A stretch of DNA of 55,708 nt from Branchiostoma floridae (taxonomy: Eukaryota; Chordata; Leptocardii; Amphioxiformes; Branchiostomatidae), in NCBI RefSeq assembly GCF_000003815.2, contig NC_049988.1:1338517-1394224 (forward strand), in the 5' to 3' direction. Position numbers and translations under genes: made by a program. The stretch's first letter is position 1. Every line of letters begins with the position of its first letter. Below the pieces are notes generated by a model. The model searched no databases. It was not told the DNA's origin and worked only from the letters and a program-made list of their open reading frames with translations. Of the stretch, positions 19,744 to 29,668 are shown in pieces.

Positions 19744-20190
19744 TCTTACATGTGTTTGGGTCGTGGGTACAGCACAGCTAAAAAGCGTTGCTTAGCGAAA
19801 CACATGAGAACTAATGCTGGTAAATAAAGCTACAAATGTGACCAGTGTGACTAAATCAAGCTTGAAGCAACTCACATGCGTAGCTTATCTCAAAATATGA
19901 AGACTCACAAATGTAAAAAAAAAAAAAGAATGCCCAGTTTGACTTTTCTGCAACAAGTAAGTGTAATTTCTACGACAATCTTAGACAACATACAAACTAA
20001 TGACGCAACTACATGTGTGGGGAGTGTGTGTACCTTGTTTACCTTGCCGAACATCAGAATTCAAACAGCAGAAAAACGCTATAAGTCTGACCAGTGTGAC
20101 AATACTTGAGCATCTGAATTTGACAACCACCAAAGAGCACAATGGTGAACAACAGTATATGTTTGAGAAATGTGATTTTAGGACATTTTA
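19744..20190 (+). pseudogene. Decayed finger remnants downstream of gene B
   Basis: tacatgtgtttgggtcgtgg, aaacacatgagaactaatgc and tgaccagtgtgacta are broken finger pieces with stops between them; weaker pieces continue to about 20190. Confidence 0.72.
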
Positions 20191-21454
20191 TCTAACTCGA
20201 TAATAAATCCGAACTGGTAGTGCATATGGTATGACGAGAACACCGGGCTGTTTGACTAAGTTTAGGCCTTGTCTTGTGAAGTTAGCTTCTGGGACGTAAA
20301 ATGTTTCAGTAACTACCATGGCAGATATGTAAGAAGTTTAATAGAAGTACAGATTACATTCTATTGTCTCAGTCTCTTCTGTGGCAGGTTATTATGCTGA
20401 CCGTACATGGTCACAGGTAGTTATTAACGTGCTATGTGAAAACAAAACACTATAAGAAAGAAAGAAAGATGGAAGAAAAAAAAATGAAAGAGAATAAATT
20501 AAAGACATAAAATTCCAACGAGGCTGTCGGACGACTTTCGCTGAGCCAGCGGTTACTACGGAGGATGATACTCAGGCTAGTCGGATAATAGTCAAAAGGC
20601 CCGAGGACGTATCTCTACCATGCAAGGTTCCAAATTTAGACGAATATAAAGGGCATCTATTATAAAGTGCAGGCGGAACGTTCTAGACAGTGATGGTTAA
20701 GAAGGACCTTTCACCCCACTATTATATTTACCTTTCACCCATTGCTGGTTAAAGGTCTCAGAACACAGTTTTTCGCCTATTGGGATTAACATGGTTAAGG
20801 ACCCCAAAGTGAAGTGGTTCGACGACTCAAAACATATAGAAAGGTGCAGATACAATTTACAAGAATTTAGTATGTTGAAGTCGAGGGTACAACCTACAAA
20901 ATATCTGCCTGCTCGTTTTTCTATAAAAGACACTTTGATTTGACCCCCAGCGGAGACGAACAGGAAGTGCCGGTAACAGTATCAAGGCGCAAATTCCCGC
21001 TGGCCGAAAAAGCAACGTAATCCAACTTATACCGTATCAACACCGATATATTCCTCTACCACTCACCACAGTTTCCACATCGCTGTTATATACGGAAGAA
21101 TAACTGCAGCCGTGGCCGCTAATTGGCCTCATTATCTCAACAAATTTAATATTCTGCTTGACTTTTTCTGCTACAAGGTGCTTGCCAGACCATATTCTAC
21201 CTTTCTGAGTGATTAGGGTTGGGGGTTAGCCTTTTTAGGGCGGAAAAAAAGGGGGCGGGGGGGGGGGTCGAGCTGGCTTTGGACCACACTAAGTCCTATA
21301 CTTAAGCATAGCGAGCGGTCTTGGTGGCCGTTGCCATGGTAAGGGTGGGTCTGACGGTAACAAAAATGTTACAGTTCAAGTCAGCCAACGTCAATTCCTA
21401 ACATATCAGTCGAATTCAATGTTGTTGCCCGTCCCTGGGGAATTCACGCTGTGG
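20191..21454. other. Intergenic; decayed first exon of a third zinc-finger copy
   Basis: 20690-20765 (aaggacctttcaccccacta, then tacctttcacccattgctgg) matches the first exons of genes A and B but lacks their donor. 21200-21400, with G-runs and ggccgttgccatggtaag, vaguely resembles the piggyBac-like MITE at 1948-2392. Nothing else seen. Confidence 0.5.
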
Positions 21455-21663
21455 TTCAACCATTCTGCAGCGAGAAGATCCAATTTGAACCGACATTTAG
21501 CAAAACACACTGGTGACAAGCCCTACATGTGTGGAGAATGTGGGTACAGGGAAGCTCGGAAGTCTAATTTATCCAATCATCTCATACCGGTGAAAAACCC
21601 TACAAGTGTGACCAGTGTGACTATTCCGCTGCATTTTTATTATCTAGCCAAACACACTGGTAA
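21455..21663 (+). pseudogene. Zinc-finger gene C, fragment 1
   Basis: Begins abruptly inside a finger ([20 protein letters not shown]), followed by [20 protein letters not shown]. The frame then breaks within the His pair, and the next finger (tgtgaccagtgtgactattc) lacks its middle. It is interrupted at 21664 by family L repeats. Confidence 0.85.
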
Positions 21664-23659
21664 CTAGAGTTCGGCGACCTCATACCTCCATGAATATTTA
21701 GAGCTTTTGTAAATTTCATGCAATTGACTGATACATTAACATAATTTATGCATGGTATTGTTCACCATTGACTAACGTACACATGTCACAGTAATAAAAT
21801 TCCCATCATTAATTATAAAGCGGTTTAGCAATTTTTACATAAATTATGCAAATAAGTTCCTCATCACCATATTTGGTATCTACTTATAATCCACGCATCA
21901 TAATTAACATGTGTTACATTTATTAAAATGTTATTGAAAACAATCGAATTATACAATTTCCTCATTAATTATGCAAATTAATTCCTCATTTGCATAACAT
22001 GCATATCATTATGAACATCTTTGCCCAAGGTACCTGCATGCCTTATATGATGCCAATCCCTCAATCCTTTCGGCAGTTATCCTCTATGGAATGTCTTGAC
22101 AAAAACGACCCTGCAGTTCCTTTATTACATGTTAGGGGGCCGAAACTTGCTTCACTTTGTCATGACACAAAAAGCTATCTATCGCTTAAATGTCAACACC
22201 ATAGCATGTCTAGAACAAGAGATACATGAAAAAACTGCTATGATAGAATGTTCTCATTAATTATGCAAAGATGCTGCTATTTTGCATAATTAGTATTTTA
22301 TCTTGTACAACATTGCTTAAGGTACCTACATATCAAAAATGATGAAAATCCGCTGCTCCCTTCTTGAGTTATCCTCTTCAGAAGTTTTTTGACAAAAATG
22401 CCCCTGCTATCCCAAAACTAGACGCTAGGGGGCCCAAATTTATGTCGCTTCTTCCTGAGCCTAAGAGCTATCTAACACTCAAATATCGTGACCATAGCAT
22501 GTTCAGAACACCTAGATAGCAAAACCGGAAGTTGCGCTGCAGTACCAAAGGGAGTTGCTAGCCTGATTAAATCTCGCTTATAGCAGCCCGCCAAACATCC
22601 GCCGGCCCACTATCAGCTTGATAGAGAATAGCCCTTAGTCAAGGGAACTGGGTTTTCCATATATGGATAATGTATGTAATTGCCGGGAGCCCACCAGAGC
22701 CTGGCTTTTGGTTGCTATGGACTGGGGTGGGTTGCTATGTGGTGATTGACAGCATCACACCTCTTATCTGTAGTTGATCTCTCTGATCTGTGCCACTTGT
22801 ACTGATGGTGGGAACAGAGTTCTACTATTATAAAATGATGTCTTTTTTTAACAACCGCTACACCGAAGAACTAATGTGAAAATTACCCTTCAATACATAG
22901 AATAGCATTCATTTAGGTAGATGTGCCTGTGGCATAACTTTTGATGTGCCAATCATTATAGGAGGGACATATCATGGTTCTGAGAAGTTTGACCAAGGAG
23001 GTTGACAGGCTTCAACTGTCACAACAACATGGCGCATTTTTGTGAACCAACTGTTTTTCTGCAGTTCTCTGCCTATATAGATTTTAAAAAATGTACTTTA
23101 TGCCAAGCTTTCGTTGCTGGCCACATAAAATCTCACCACCAGGCAAAATAATAGTTCCAGGAAAGTCTGCGCTCCAAGATTCCTTCAAGTTTCTTGAAAT
23201 CCCCACAACTGGCACAAGACGTTGTTTTCCTATTAAACACAAACATGCCTCTGCTCCCATGGGTCCTTCACACAGAGAACCACAGCCCGGCACAGACAAT
23301 GGGAGAGGCAACTAGCCCGCCCACCGTCTGGGTGGTGGAGACATGCTAATATACTGGTTTCCACGGTAATGGGGGCTTGACCAAAATCCTGGCTTGCCAT
23401 TGGTGTTGGTATTTTCTACAACAGTTCCCCCAGGTTATAGCTAGTGGAGCACAAACTCCGCGGGGAGGGGCCAGTTAGAGCCCTGGACAGCGGAGTTTGT
23501 GTTACACAGACTAAGGGAGTTGCTAGGGGGCCCAAAATCTAATCATTTCCAGCTTTCATCACACACTACCAACACACCAAGTATGAAACCAATCCACCCA
23601 ACCGTTCTTGAGTTATTTTGTTTACACACACACAGACACACACACAAACGCAGGGTAAA
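21664..23659 (+). mobile_element. Family L repeat, copy A (split by another element)
   Basis: Starts ctagagttcggcgacctc and atacctccatga. Contains several aattatgcaaat segments and (t)tagggggcc(c/g)aaa blocks, then ccagctttcatcacacacta, a CA tract and caaacgcagggtaa. Without the insertion at 22559-23523 it is about 1.03 kb and aligns end to end with copy B. No coding capacity. Confidence 0.82.
22559..23513 (+). mobile_element. 955-bp TIR element T, copy 1, inserted in family L copy A
   Basis: Runs from TAGCCTGATTAAATC to GTGTTACACAGACTA (imperfect terminal inverted repeats TAG(C/T)CTG..TAA). It is flanked by a perfect 10-bp duplication agggagttgc at 22549-22558 and 23514-23523. The family L sequence resumes exactly after it (gggagttgctagggggccca). 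Its only frames are short and unrecognised. A 9-10-bp duplication would fit Mutator-like elements, but the short TIR does not prove this. Confidence 0.85.
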
Positions 23660-24763
23660 CTAGAGTTCGGCGACCTCATACCTCCATGAAAATTTAGAGC
23701 TTTCGTAAATTTCATGCAATTGACTAATACATTAACATAATTTATGCATGGTGTTGTTCATCATTGACAAACGTACACATGTTACAATTATAAAATTCCC
23801 ATTATTAATCATAAAGCGGTTTGGCAATTTTACATAAATTATGCAAATAAGTTTCTCATTACCATATTTGGTATCTGCTTATATTCCACCTATCATAATT
23901 AACATGTGTTACATTTTTTGAAGTCTAGTAATTGAAAACAATGGAATTATATAATTTCCTCATTAATTATGCAAATTAAACCCTTATTTGCATAAAATGT
24001 ATGTCATTATGGACATCTTTGCCTAAGCTACCCGCATGCCTAAAATGATGGCAGTCCGCCGTTCCTTTCTGCAGTTATCCTCTTTGGAGTGTCTTGACAA
24101 AAACGCCCCTGCAATTCTAAAATTACATGTTAGGGGGCTGAAACTTGCCTCACTTTGTCATGACGATAAAATCTGTCTACAACCCAAATGTCAAGACCAT
24201 ATATCGTCCGGGACAAGAGATACATAGAAAAAACTGCTATGATTGAATGTTGTCATTAATTATGCAAATTTGCTCCTATTTTGCATAATTAGTATTTCAT
24301 TTTGTACAACATTGTCTGAGGCACCTACATACCAAAAATCATGAAAATCCGTTGTTCCCTTCTTGCGTTATCCTCTTCAGAAGTTTTTGACAAAAATGCC
24401 CCTGCTATCCTAAAACTAGACGCTAGGGGGCCCAAACTTATGTCATTTCTTCCTGAGCACAAGAGCTATCTCACACTTAAAAATCGTGACCATAGCTTCA
24501 GAACACCAAAATAGCAAACCCGGAAGTTGCACTGCAGTACCAAGGGGAGTCGCTAGGGGCCCCAAAATCCAATCATTTCCAGCTTTCATCACACACTACC
24601 AACACACCAAGTATGAAACCAATCCATCCAATCGTTCTTGAGTTATTTTGTTTACACACACACAAACACACAGACAGACAGACACACAAACGCGGGGTAA
24701 AATATAACCTCCATGACATTTCATGGAGGTAAATATAACCTCCATGACATTTCATGGAGGTAA
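23660..24763 (+). mobile_element. Family L repeat, copy B, head-to-tail with copy A
   Basis: Same start (ctagagttcggcgacctc) and body as copy A. Ends with a CA/CAGA tract, caaacgcggggtaa and a 31-bp unit given twice (24701-24731 and 24732-24762). Each unit holds the hairpin cctccatga...tcatggagg. The left end (tacctccatga) and right end (ggaggtaa) form a short inverted repeat. No coding capacity. Confidence 0.82.
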
Positions 24764-24965
24764 TAAGCAGTACATGTGTTGGGAGTGTGGTTCCAGGACA
24801 ATTCTAAAGTCTGCCTTATCCCGACATATAAGAACTCATACCGGTGACAAACCTTACATGTGTGACCAGTGTGACTATTATGAAAATGCAGTTTTGACCT
24901 ACATCTAGCCGAACACGCTGGTGATAAACCCTATATGTGTGGGGAGTACAGGACAGCTAAAAGTC
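24764..24965 (+). pseudogene. Zinc-finger gene C, fragment 2
   Basis: KQYMCWECGSRTILKSALSR followed by [20 protein letters not shown], then a frameshift and stop, then tgataaaccctatatgtgtg and gacagctaaaagtc. It resumes where fragment 1 was cut by family L and is cut again at 24966 by element T. Confidence 0.85.
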
Positions 24966-25917
24966 TAGTCTGTGTAACACAAACTCCGCTGTCCAGGGCT
25001 GTAACTGGCCCCTCCCCGCGGAGTTTGTGCTCCACTAGCTGTAAGCTGGGGGAACTGTTGTAGAAAATACCAACACCAATGGCAAGCCAGGATTTCGGTC
25101 AAGCCCCCATTACCGTGGAAACCAGTACATTTGCATGTCTCCACCACCCAGACGGTGGGCGGGCTAGTTGCCTCTCCTATTGTCTGTGCAGGCTGTGGTT
25201 CCCTGTGTGAAGGACCCATGGGAGCAGAGGCATGTTTGTGTTGGGAAAACAACATCTTGTGGGGATTTCAAGAAACTTGAAGGAATCTTGGAGCGCAGAC
25301 TTTCCTGGAACTATTATTTTGCCTGGTGGTGAGATTTTATGTGGCCAGCAACGATAGCTTGGCATAAAGTATATTTCTTTGATCTATATGGGCAGACAAC
25401 TGCAGAAAAACAGTTGGTTCACAAAAATGCGGCATGTTGTTGTGACACTTGAAGCCTGTCAAACTTCTCAGAACCATGATATGTCCCTCATATATTGCCC
25501 CATTGTCACATCAAAAGTTATGCCACAGGCACATCTACCTAAAGGAATGCTATTCTATGTATTGTAGAGTAATTTTCACATTAGTTCTTCGGTGCAACGG
25601 TTGTTAATAAAAAGATGTCTCATATTATAATAGTAGAACTGTGCATACATAGTCAACTGTTCCCACCATCAGTACAAGTGGCTCAGATCAAGGAGATCAA
25701 CTACAGATAAGAGGTGTGATGCTGTCAATCACCACATAGCAACCCAACCCAGTCCCTAGCAACCAAAAGCCAGGCTGTGGTGGGCTGTGATGACAATTAC
25801 ATAAATTATCCATATATGGAAAACCCAGTTCCCTTGACTTAAGGCTATTGTCCATCAAGCTAATAGAGGGCCAGCGGATGTTTGGCGGGCTGCTATAAGC
25901 GAGATTTAATCAGGCTA
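24966..25917 (-). mobile_element. 952-bp TIR element T, copy 2, inverted, inserted in zinc-finger gene C
   Basis: Reverse-complement copy of 22559-23513 with high identity throughout: TAGTCTGTGTAACAC at the left, GCGAGATTTAATCAGGCTA at the right. It is flanked by a 9-bp duplication ctaaaagtc (24957-24965 and 25918-25926). Removing it rejoins the finger sequence across gctaaaagtctcatttatcc. Confidence 0.88.
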
Positions 25918-26035
25918 CTAAAAGTCTCATTTATCCGAACATATGAGAACCCATACCGGTGACAAACCCTACAAGTGTGACCAGTGTGACTATTCTGCAG
26001 CACATAGGTCCGCCTTGAACCAACATCACAAATAT
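25918..26035 (+). pseudogene. Zinc-finger gene C, fragment 3
   Basis: aaaagtctcatttatccgaa, then agaacccataccggtgacaa, then tgtgaccagtgtgactattc and gccttgaaccaacat encode the end of one finger and most of another. The array stops at about 26035. Confidence 0.82.
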
Positions 26036-26291
26036 CAGTTATGTCACTGTCAAATGACCTTAAATTTGGTATGAGAGTACCTTATTTATTTTATAACTAT
26101 CACATATGACCGCCACACCGGCATTTACCACTTAAATCAATCAATTTTATTCGTGCTATTTTCAGGCCAAACATTATTTCTTTGGCTCTTATGTCGCTGC
26201 ATTAGAGTCAAATGGCCTGAAATTAGGCGTTGGGTTGCCTAAAAATTATGTTCACATGACGACATTCCCATTGGTGACATCCATCCCTCCA

Positions 26292-27325
26292 GCCTTGTAG
26301 AAAAGTAAGGAAGTAATTGTGAGTACTCAAATTGCTTTCTGCCTACTCGTTACTCAATTTACTATGACATTTGAGTGACAAAAGTAACGTACATTTTGTT
26401 GAAGATTCTGGAAGTTCCATCGTATAGGGCTACTTTGCGGTTACCGAAGGGTTCATTTTTATAGGTTTCGCCAAGGGGAAACTTTGTTCGCTTTCGAGCC
26501 TTGTAGAAAAGTAAGGAAGTAATTTTGAGTACTCAAATTGCTTTCTGCATACTCCTTAGGGGTTTTACTATAAAATTCAAGTGACAAAAGTAACGCACAT
26601 TTTGTTGAAGATTCTGGAAGTTCCATCGTATGGGGTTACTTTGAGGTTACCGAAGGGTTCGCTTAGCGGTTTCGCCAAGGGAAAACTTTGTTCGCTTTCG
26701 AGCCTTGTAGAAAAGTAAGGAAGTAATTTTGAGTACTCAAATTGCTTTCTGCCTACTCCTCCCTCATTTTACTGTAACATTTAAGTGACAAAAGTAACGC
26801 ACATTTTTTTGAAGATTCTGGAAGTTCCATCGTATGGGGTTACTTTGAGGTTACCGAAGGGTTCGCTTAGCGGTTTCGCCAAGGGGAAACTTTGTTCGCT
26901 TTCGAGCCTTGTAGAAAAGTAAGGAAGTAATTTTGAGTACTCAAATTGCTTTCTTCCTAATCCTTTCTTAATTTACTTTGACATTTGAATGACAAAAGTA
27001 ACGCACATTTTTTTGAAGATTCTGGAAGTTCCATCGTATGGGGTTACTTTGAGGTTACCGAAGGGTTCGCTTAGCAGTTTCGCCAAGGGAAAACTTTCTT
27101 CGCTTTCGAGCCTTGTAGAAAAGTAAGGAAGTATTTTTGAGTACTCAAATTGCTTTCTGTCTACTCCTTACTCAATTTACTATGACATTGAGTGACAAAA
27201 GTAACGTACATTTTGTTGAAGATTCTGGAAGTTCTATCGTATGGGGCTACTTTGCGGTTACCGAAGGGTTCGTTTTTATGGGTTTCGCAAAGGCAATGGG
27301 AAACTTTGTTCGCTGGGCTTCAACT
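26292..27325 (+). repeat. Five tandem ~204-bp repeats
   Basis: gccttgtagaaaagtaagga starts at 26292, 26498, 26702, 26906 and 27110 (periods 206, 204, 204, 204). Each unit also holds gattctggaagttccatcgt and ggttaccgaagggttc. The first and last units share variants (ggctactttgcgg, then tttttat) that the three middle units lack (ggttactttgagg, then gcttag). The middle units therefore amplified later. No frame is open through a whole unit. Confidence 0.93.
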
Positions 27326-27350
27326 GGGCTGGCAAGTCGCAAGTAGCGCC

Positions 27351-27406
27351 TATATATACCTAAGAACAGGCCGAGGCGAAATATCACGCAACGTACACGC
27401 CTGCAG
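27351..27406 (+). promoter_or_regulatory. Candidate TATA promoter and short first exon
   Basis: tatatata at 27351-27358, then about 25-30 bases to atatcacgc, then ctgcag|gtaaga, a strong splice donor (GT at 27407-27408). It sits directly after the 204-bp repeats. I could not find the matching coding exon downstream; it may drive a small gene, a non-coding RNA or a retroelement. Confidence 0.4.
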
Positions 27407-28411
27407 GTAAGAAATGTTTTCTTAAATTATCATTTTCGGAAAAAAATAGGAATATGGTTTTGAAATCAGCAGAAAGTTTTCAAGCAGAAAATGTGTACGA
27501 TCACATAAGTAAACATATGCAACATGGACATGTGGTTGTCAAAGTAGTTGTCAAATCAATTGAAAGGTTTGAAGCAAAAATTTCGTCCTTTTGCCTAGAC
27601 CTACGTACACATACATTACAATGGCCACATATGACTAGCGGAAGAACTACCCCCTCCTCCAAAATAGACTGATACCCTTCTCTGTATGTTATTTGTACTT
27701 AAGATACTCATGATGTGAAAAGAAACTCAGAATTGCCACAATACAAAGGGACATTTGGGTGGAGACACCGTCAGCTTGGGCGATTGGTGTCCTACGAAGA
27801 TCACGCAGAGACGAAACGTCATAAAATCAAACGTGTGTAAAAGGTCTATAAAACTTAAAGCTGGACCAAACCTACTGTCTGAGCTAAATAGACTCGAATT
27901 TCAAATTGGTAAAAAAAGGGGTAGATAATGACTATGTATGTAAGGCTATGCATGGGAATTTGGCCGTCACCCTCCATAATCTTATTCACAGCTGTTATAG
28001 TAATTGACAAAGTTTTTCCTCGAAGAAATTCCATTGCATACCAACCCCCATGCATAGCCTTGGGACCCATAAAGGGTACCCCATAGAGCAACAGCCCACT
28101 CACTAGCCTAGCCTACCTTTTCTGGAAACCAACCCGAATACAAAAACAAATTCTGACCATCTATAAAGTATGTGTGACATATAAGCAATTCTGTGTTTGA
28201 AATGTTACAATTGGTATAAATGTCTCATTGCATTTCTCATGTAGGCCTGTCCAAACTATACCTAGATTAATATAACGTTTTCAATGTTTTCATAGTGAGA
28301 AGAGAGGCATAGAAGCATCATGGAGACAAGGGTGCTGGAATATGTGTCTTCAAGGTACATGCATTTACTCTTTGTATTTTCCTTTTGTGTATCTATGAGA
28401 TGGAAGGATGT
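27407..28411. other. Non-coding stretch holding one 120-bp inverted-repeat element
   Basis: 27942-28061 has perfect 15-bp inverted ends (aaggctatgcatggg and cccatgcatagcctt). A 72-codon frame at 27454-27672 has no recognisable features. Nothing else seen. Confidence 0.5.
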
Positions 28412-28660
28412 CCCAGTACCTCAATTGGTATCAGCCTCACATGTACAGTTGAGCTCCTGGTTTAAAAAGGAGACCCCATTCAATCCTGGGAAGGGTCGAT
28501 TAGAAGGGACGTAAAATGCTCATCCTGTGTTCAAAGTGCCTCGTGCATGTTAAAGAGGAAAGGCTAGCAGCACCTTCCTGTAAAATATGTCTTGCTAAAG
28601 AAACAGCCAAGAAACTTGCTGACCTATGTGCCACTTAAACAACAACAATAACAAACTTTT
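28412..28660 (+). mobile_element. tRNA-derived SINE
   Basis: A tRNA-like head (acctcaattggtatcagcct as A-box region, ccattcaatcctggg as degenerate B-box) is followed by a non-tRNA body (gtgttcaaagtgcctcgtgc, cagcaccttcctg, gaaacagccaagaaacttgc) and a short A-rich tail (aacaacaataacaaac). Confidence 0.62.
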
Positions 28661-29612
28661 ATGCTTTGAGATTCAATGTAGACTCTAATATCATCATATC
28701 CTTTTCTCTTACAGGACGGAGCGACTATGAAAGCTATAAGCATTTGGCTGTACTCTACATTGTAGATGTAGATATGAAATATTTTGAATATTCTGAAAAT
28801 GTCTTGAAGGGCAAAGAAAAAGAAATTTTGACTTTTCTATTATGATCAGCAAAGTAAACGGGTTTGATCAAATTTATATGTGAACATTACACTTTGAATC
28901 TTTTTTAATAGCATGCCTTTACTTAAGGTTGGCAGGAACGTTAAATTAGGAGTGAGACAAACCGACCTCAGTACAGGACTCTTCTTCAAAGTTTTGTTGG
29001 GAAAATCCTACAAGGACATTTGGAAACACATCTGCATTAATATTTTGGAACAGTATCGAAAACCTTCTTATAATCCCAATTACTGAAATATAAACATTTC
29101 CATTGTGCAAAAGATTCAATTAAGGCCACACCGACTTAATTTTAAGGATGACATCCTCTGGAGACCCCAAAACTAATGTGTGCGGAAAAAAATCCAGCAA
29201 AAATAAAACAAGTGCTTCAAAAAAGCTGGCATTTTGCCAAGGTTTGCGTGTGTACACGGTTTTTTCTAGTTATTGGAATGTGCTGAAACTATTGTTTATA
29301 TTAAATGGATGTAAAAAAGGAAACAAGAACAATTGAAAATCACCCTCCCCTGGACTCGATCCTGGGTCGCACGGACCGTAGCTCTGGGGGTAACGATCTC
29401 AGCAATCGTTTACCCCCTGCTTTAACATTTTTACATTCTCACGCTCTCCATAGTACATACTACAAATCTAGTAAGTTAGAAGGTCCAGTTCTTTTTCGAT
29501 AATACAGGGCGATCAATGAAAAATCGTGGCAATTTCCATGTTCGCACTGGAAATCCTACTAATGAATATTAACTAAGTCGCAAAGGAATCTGGGATAGGC
29601 TATATGTAACTG

Positions 29613-29613
<1 letters not shown>
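28661..29613. other. Non-coding stretch with a strong hairpin
   Basis: 29386-29397 (gggggtaacgat) pairs with 29405-29417 (atcgtttaccccc) around a short loop. tggactcgatcctggg nearby (29350-29366), read in reverse, resembles a tRNA B-box, so a decayed tRNA-like repeat is possible. Nothing else recognised. Confidence 0.4.

Positions 29614-29667
<54 letters not shown>
29614..29667. repeat. (AT)n microsatellite
   Basis: About 27 uninterrupted AT units. Confidence 0.97.

Positions 29668-29668
<1 letters not shown>

Noticed and set aside
28320-28514. 64-codon frame METRVLEYVSSR... as a gene
   Set aside because: It runs into the SINE head. A possible splice (donor near 28353, acceptor near 28714) leads to an immediate stop.
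29340-29440. Functional tRNA gene on the minus strand
   Set aside because: B-box-like block and a hairpin are present, but no four-arm cloverleaf with a proper anticodon loop and acceptor stem could be drawn.
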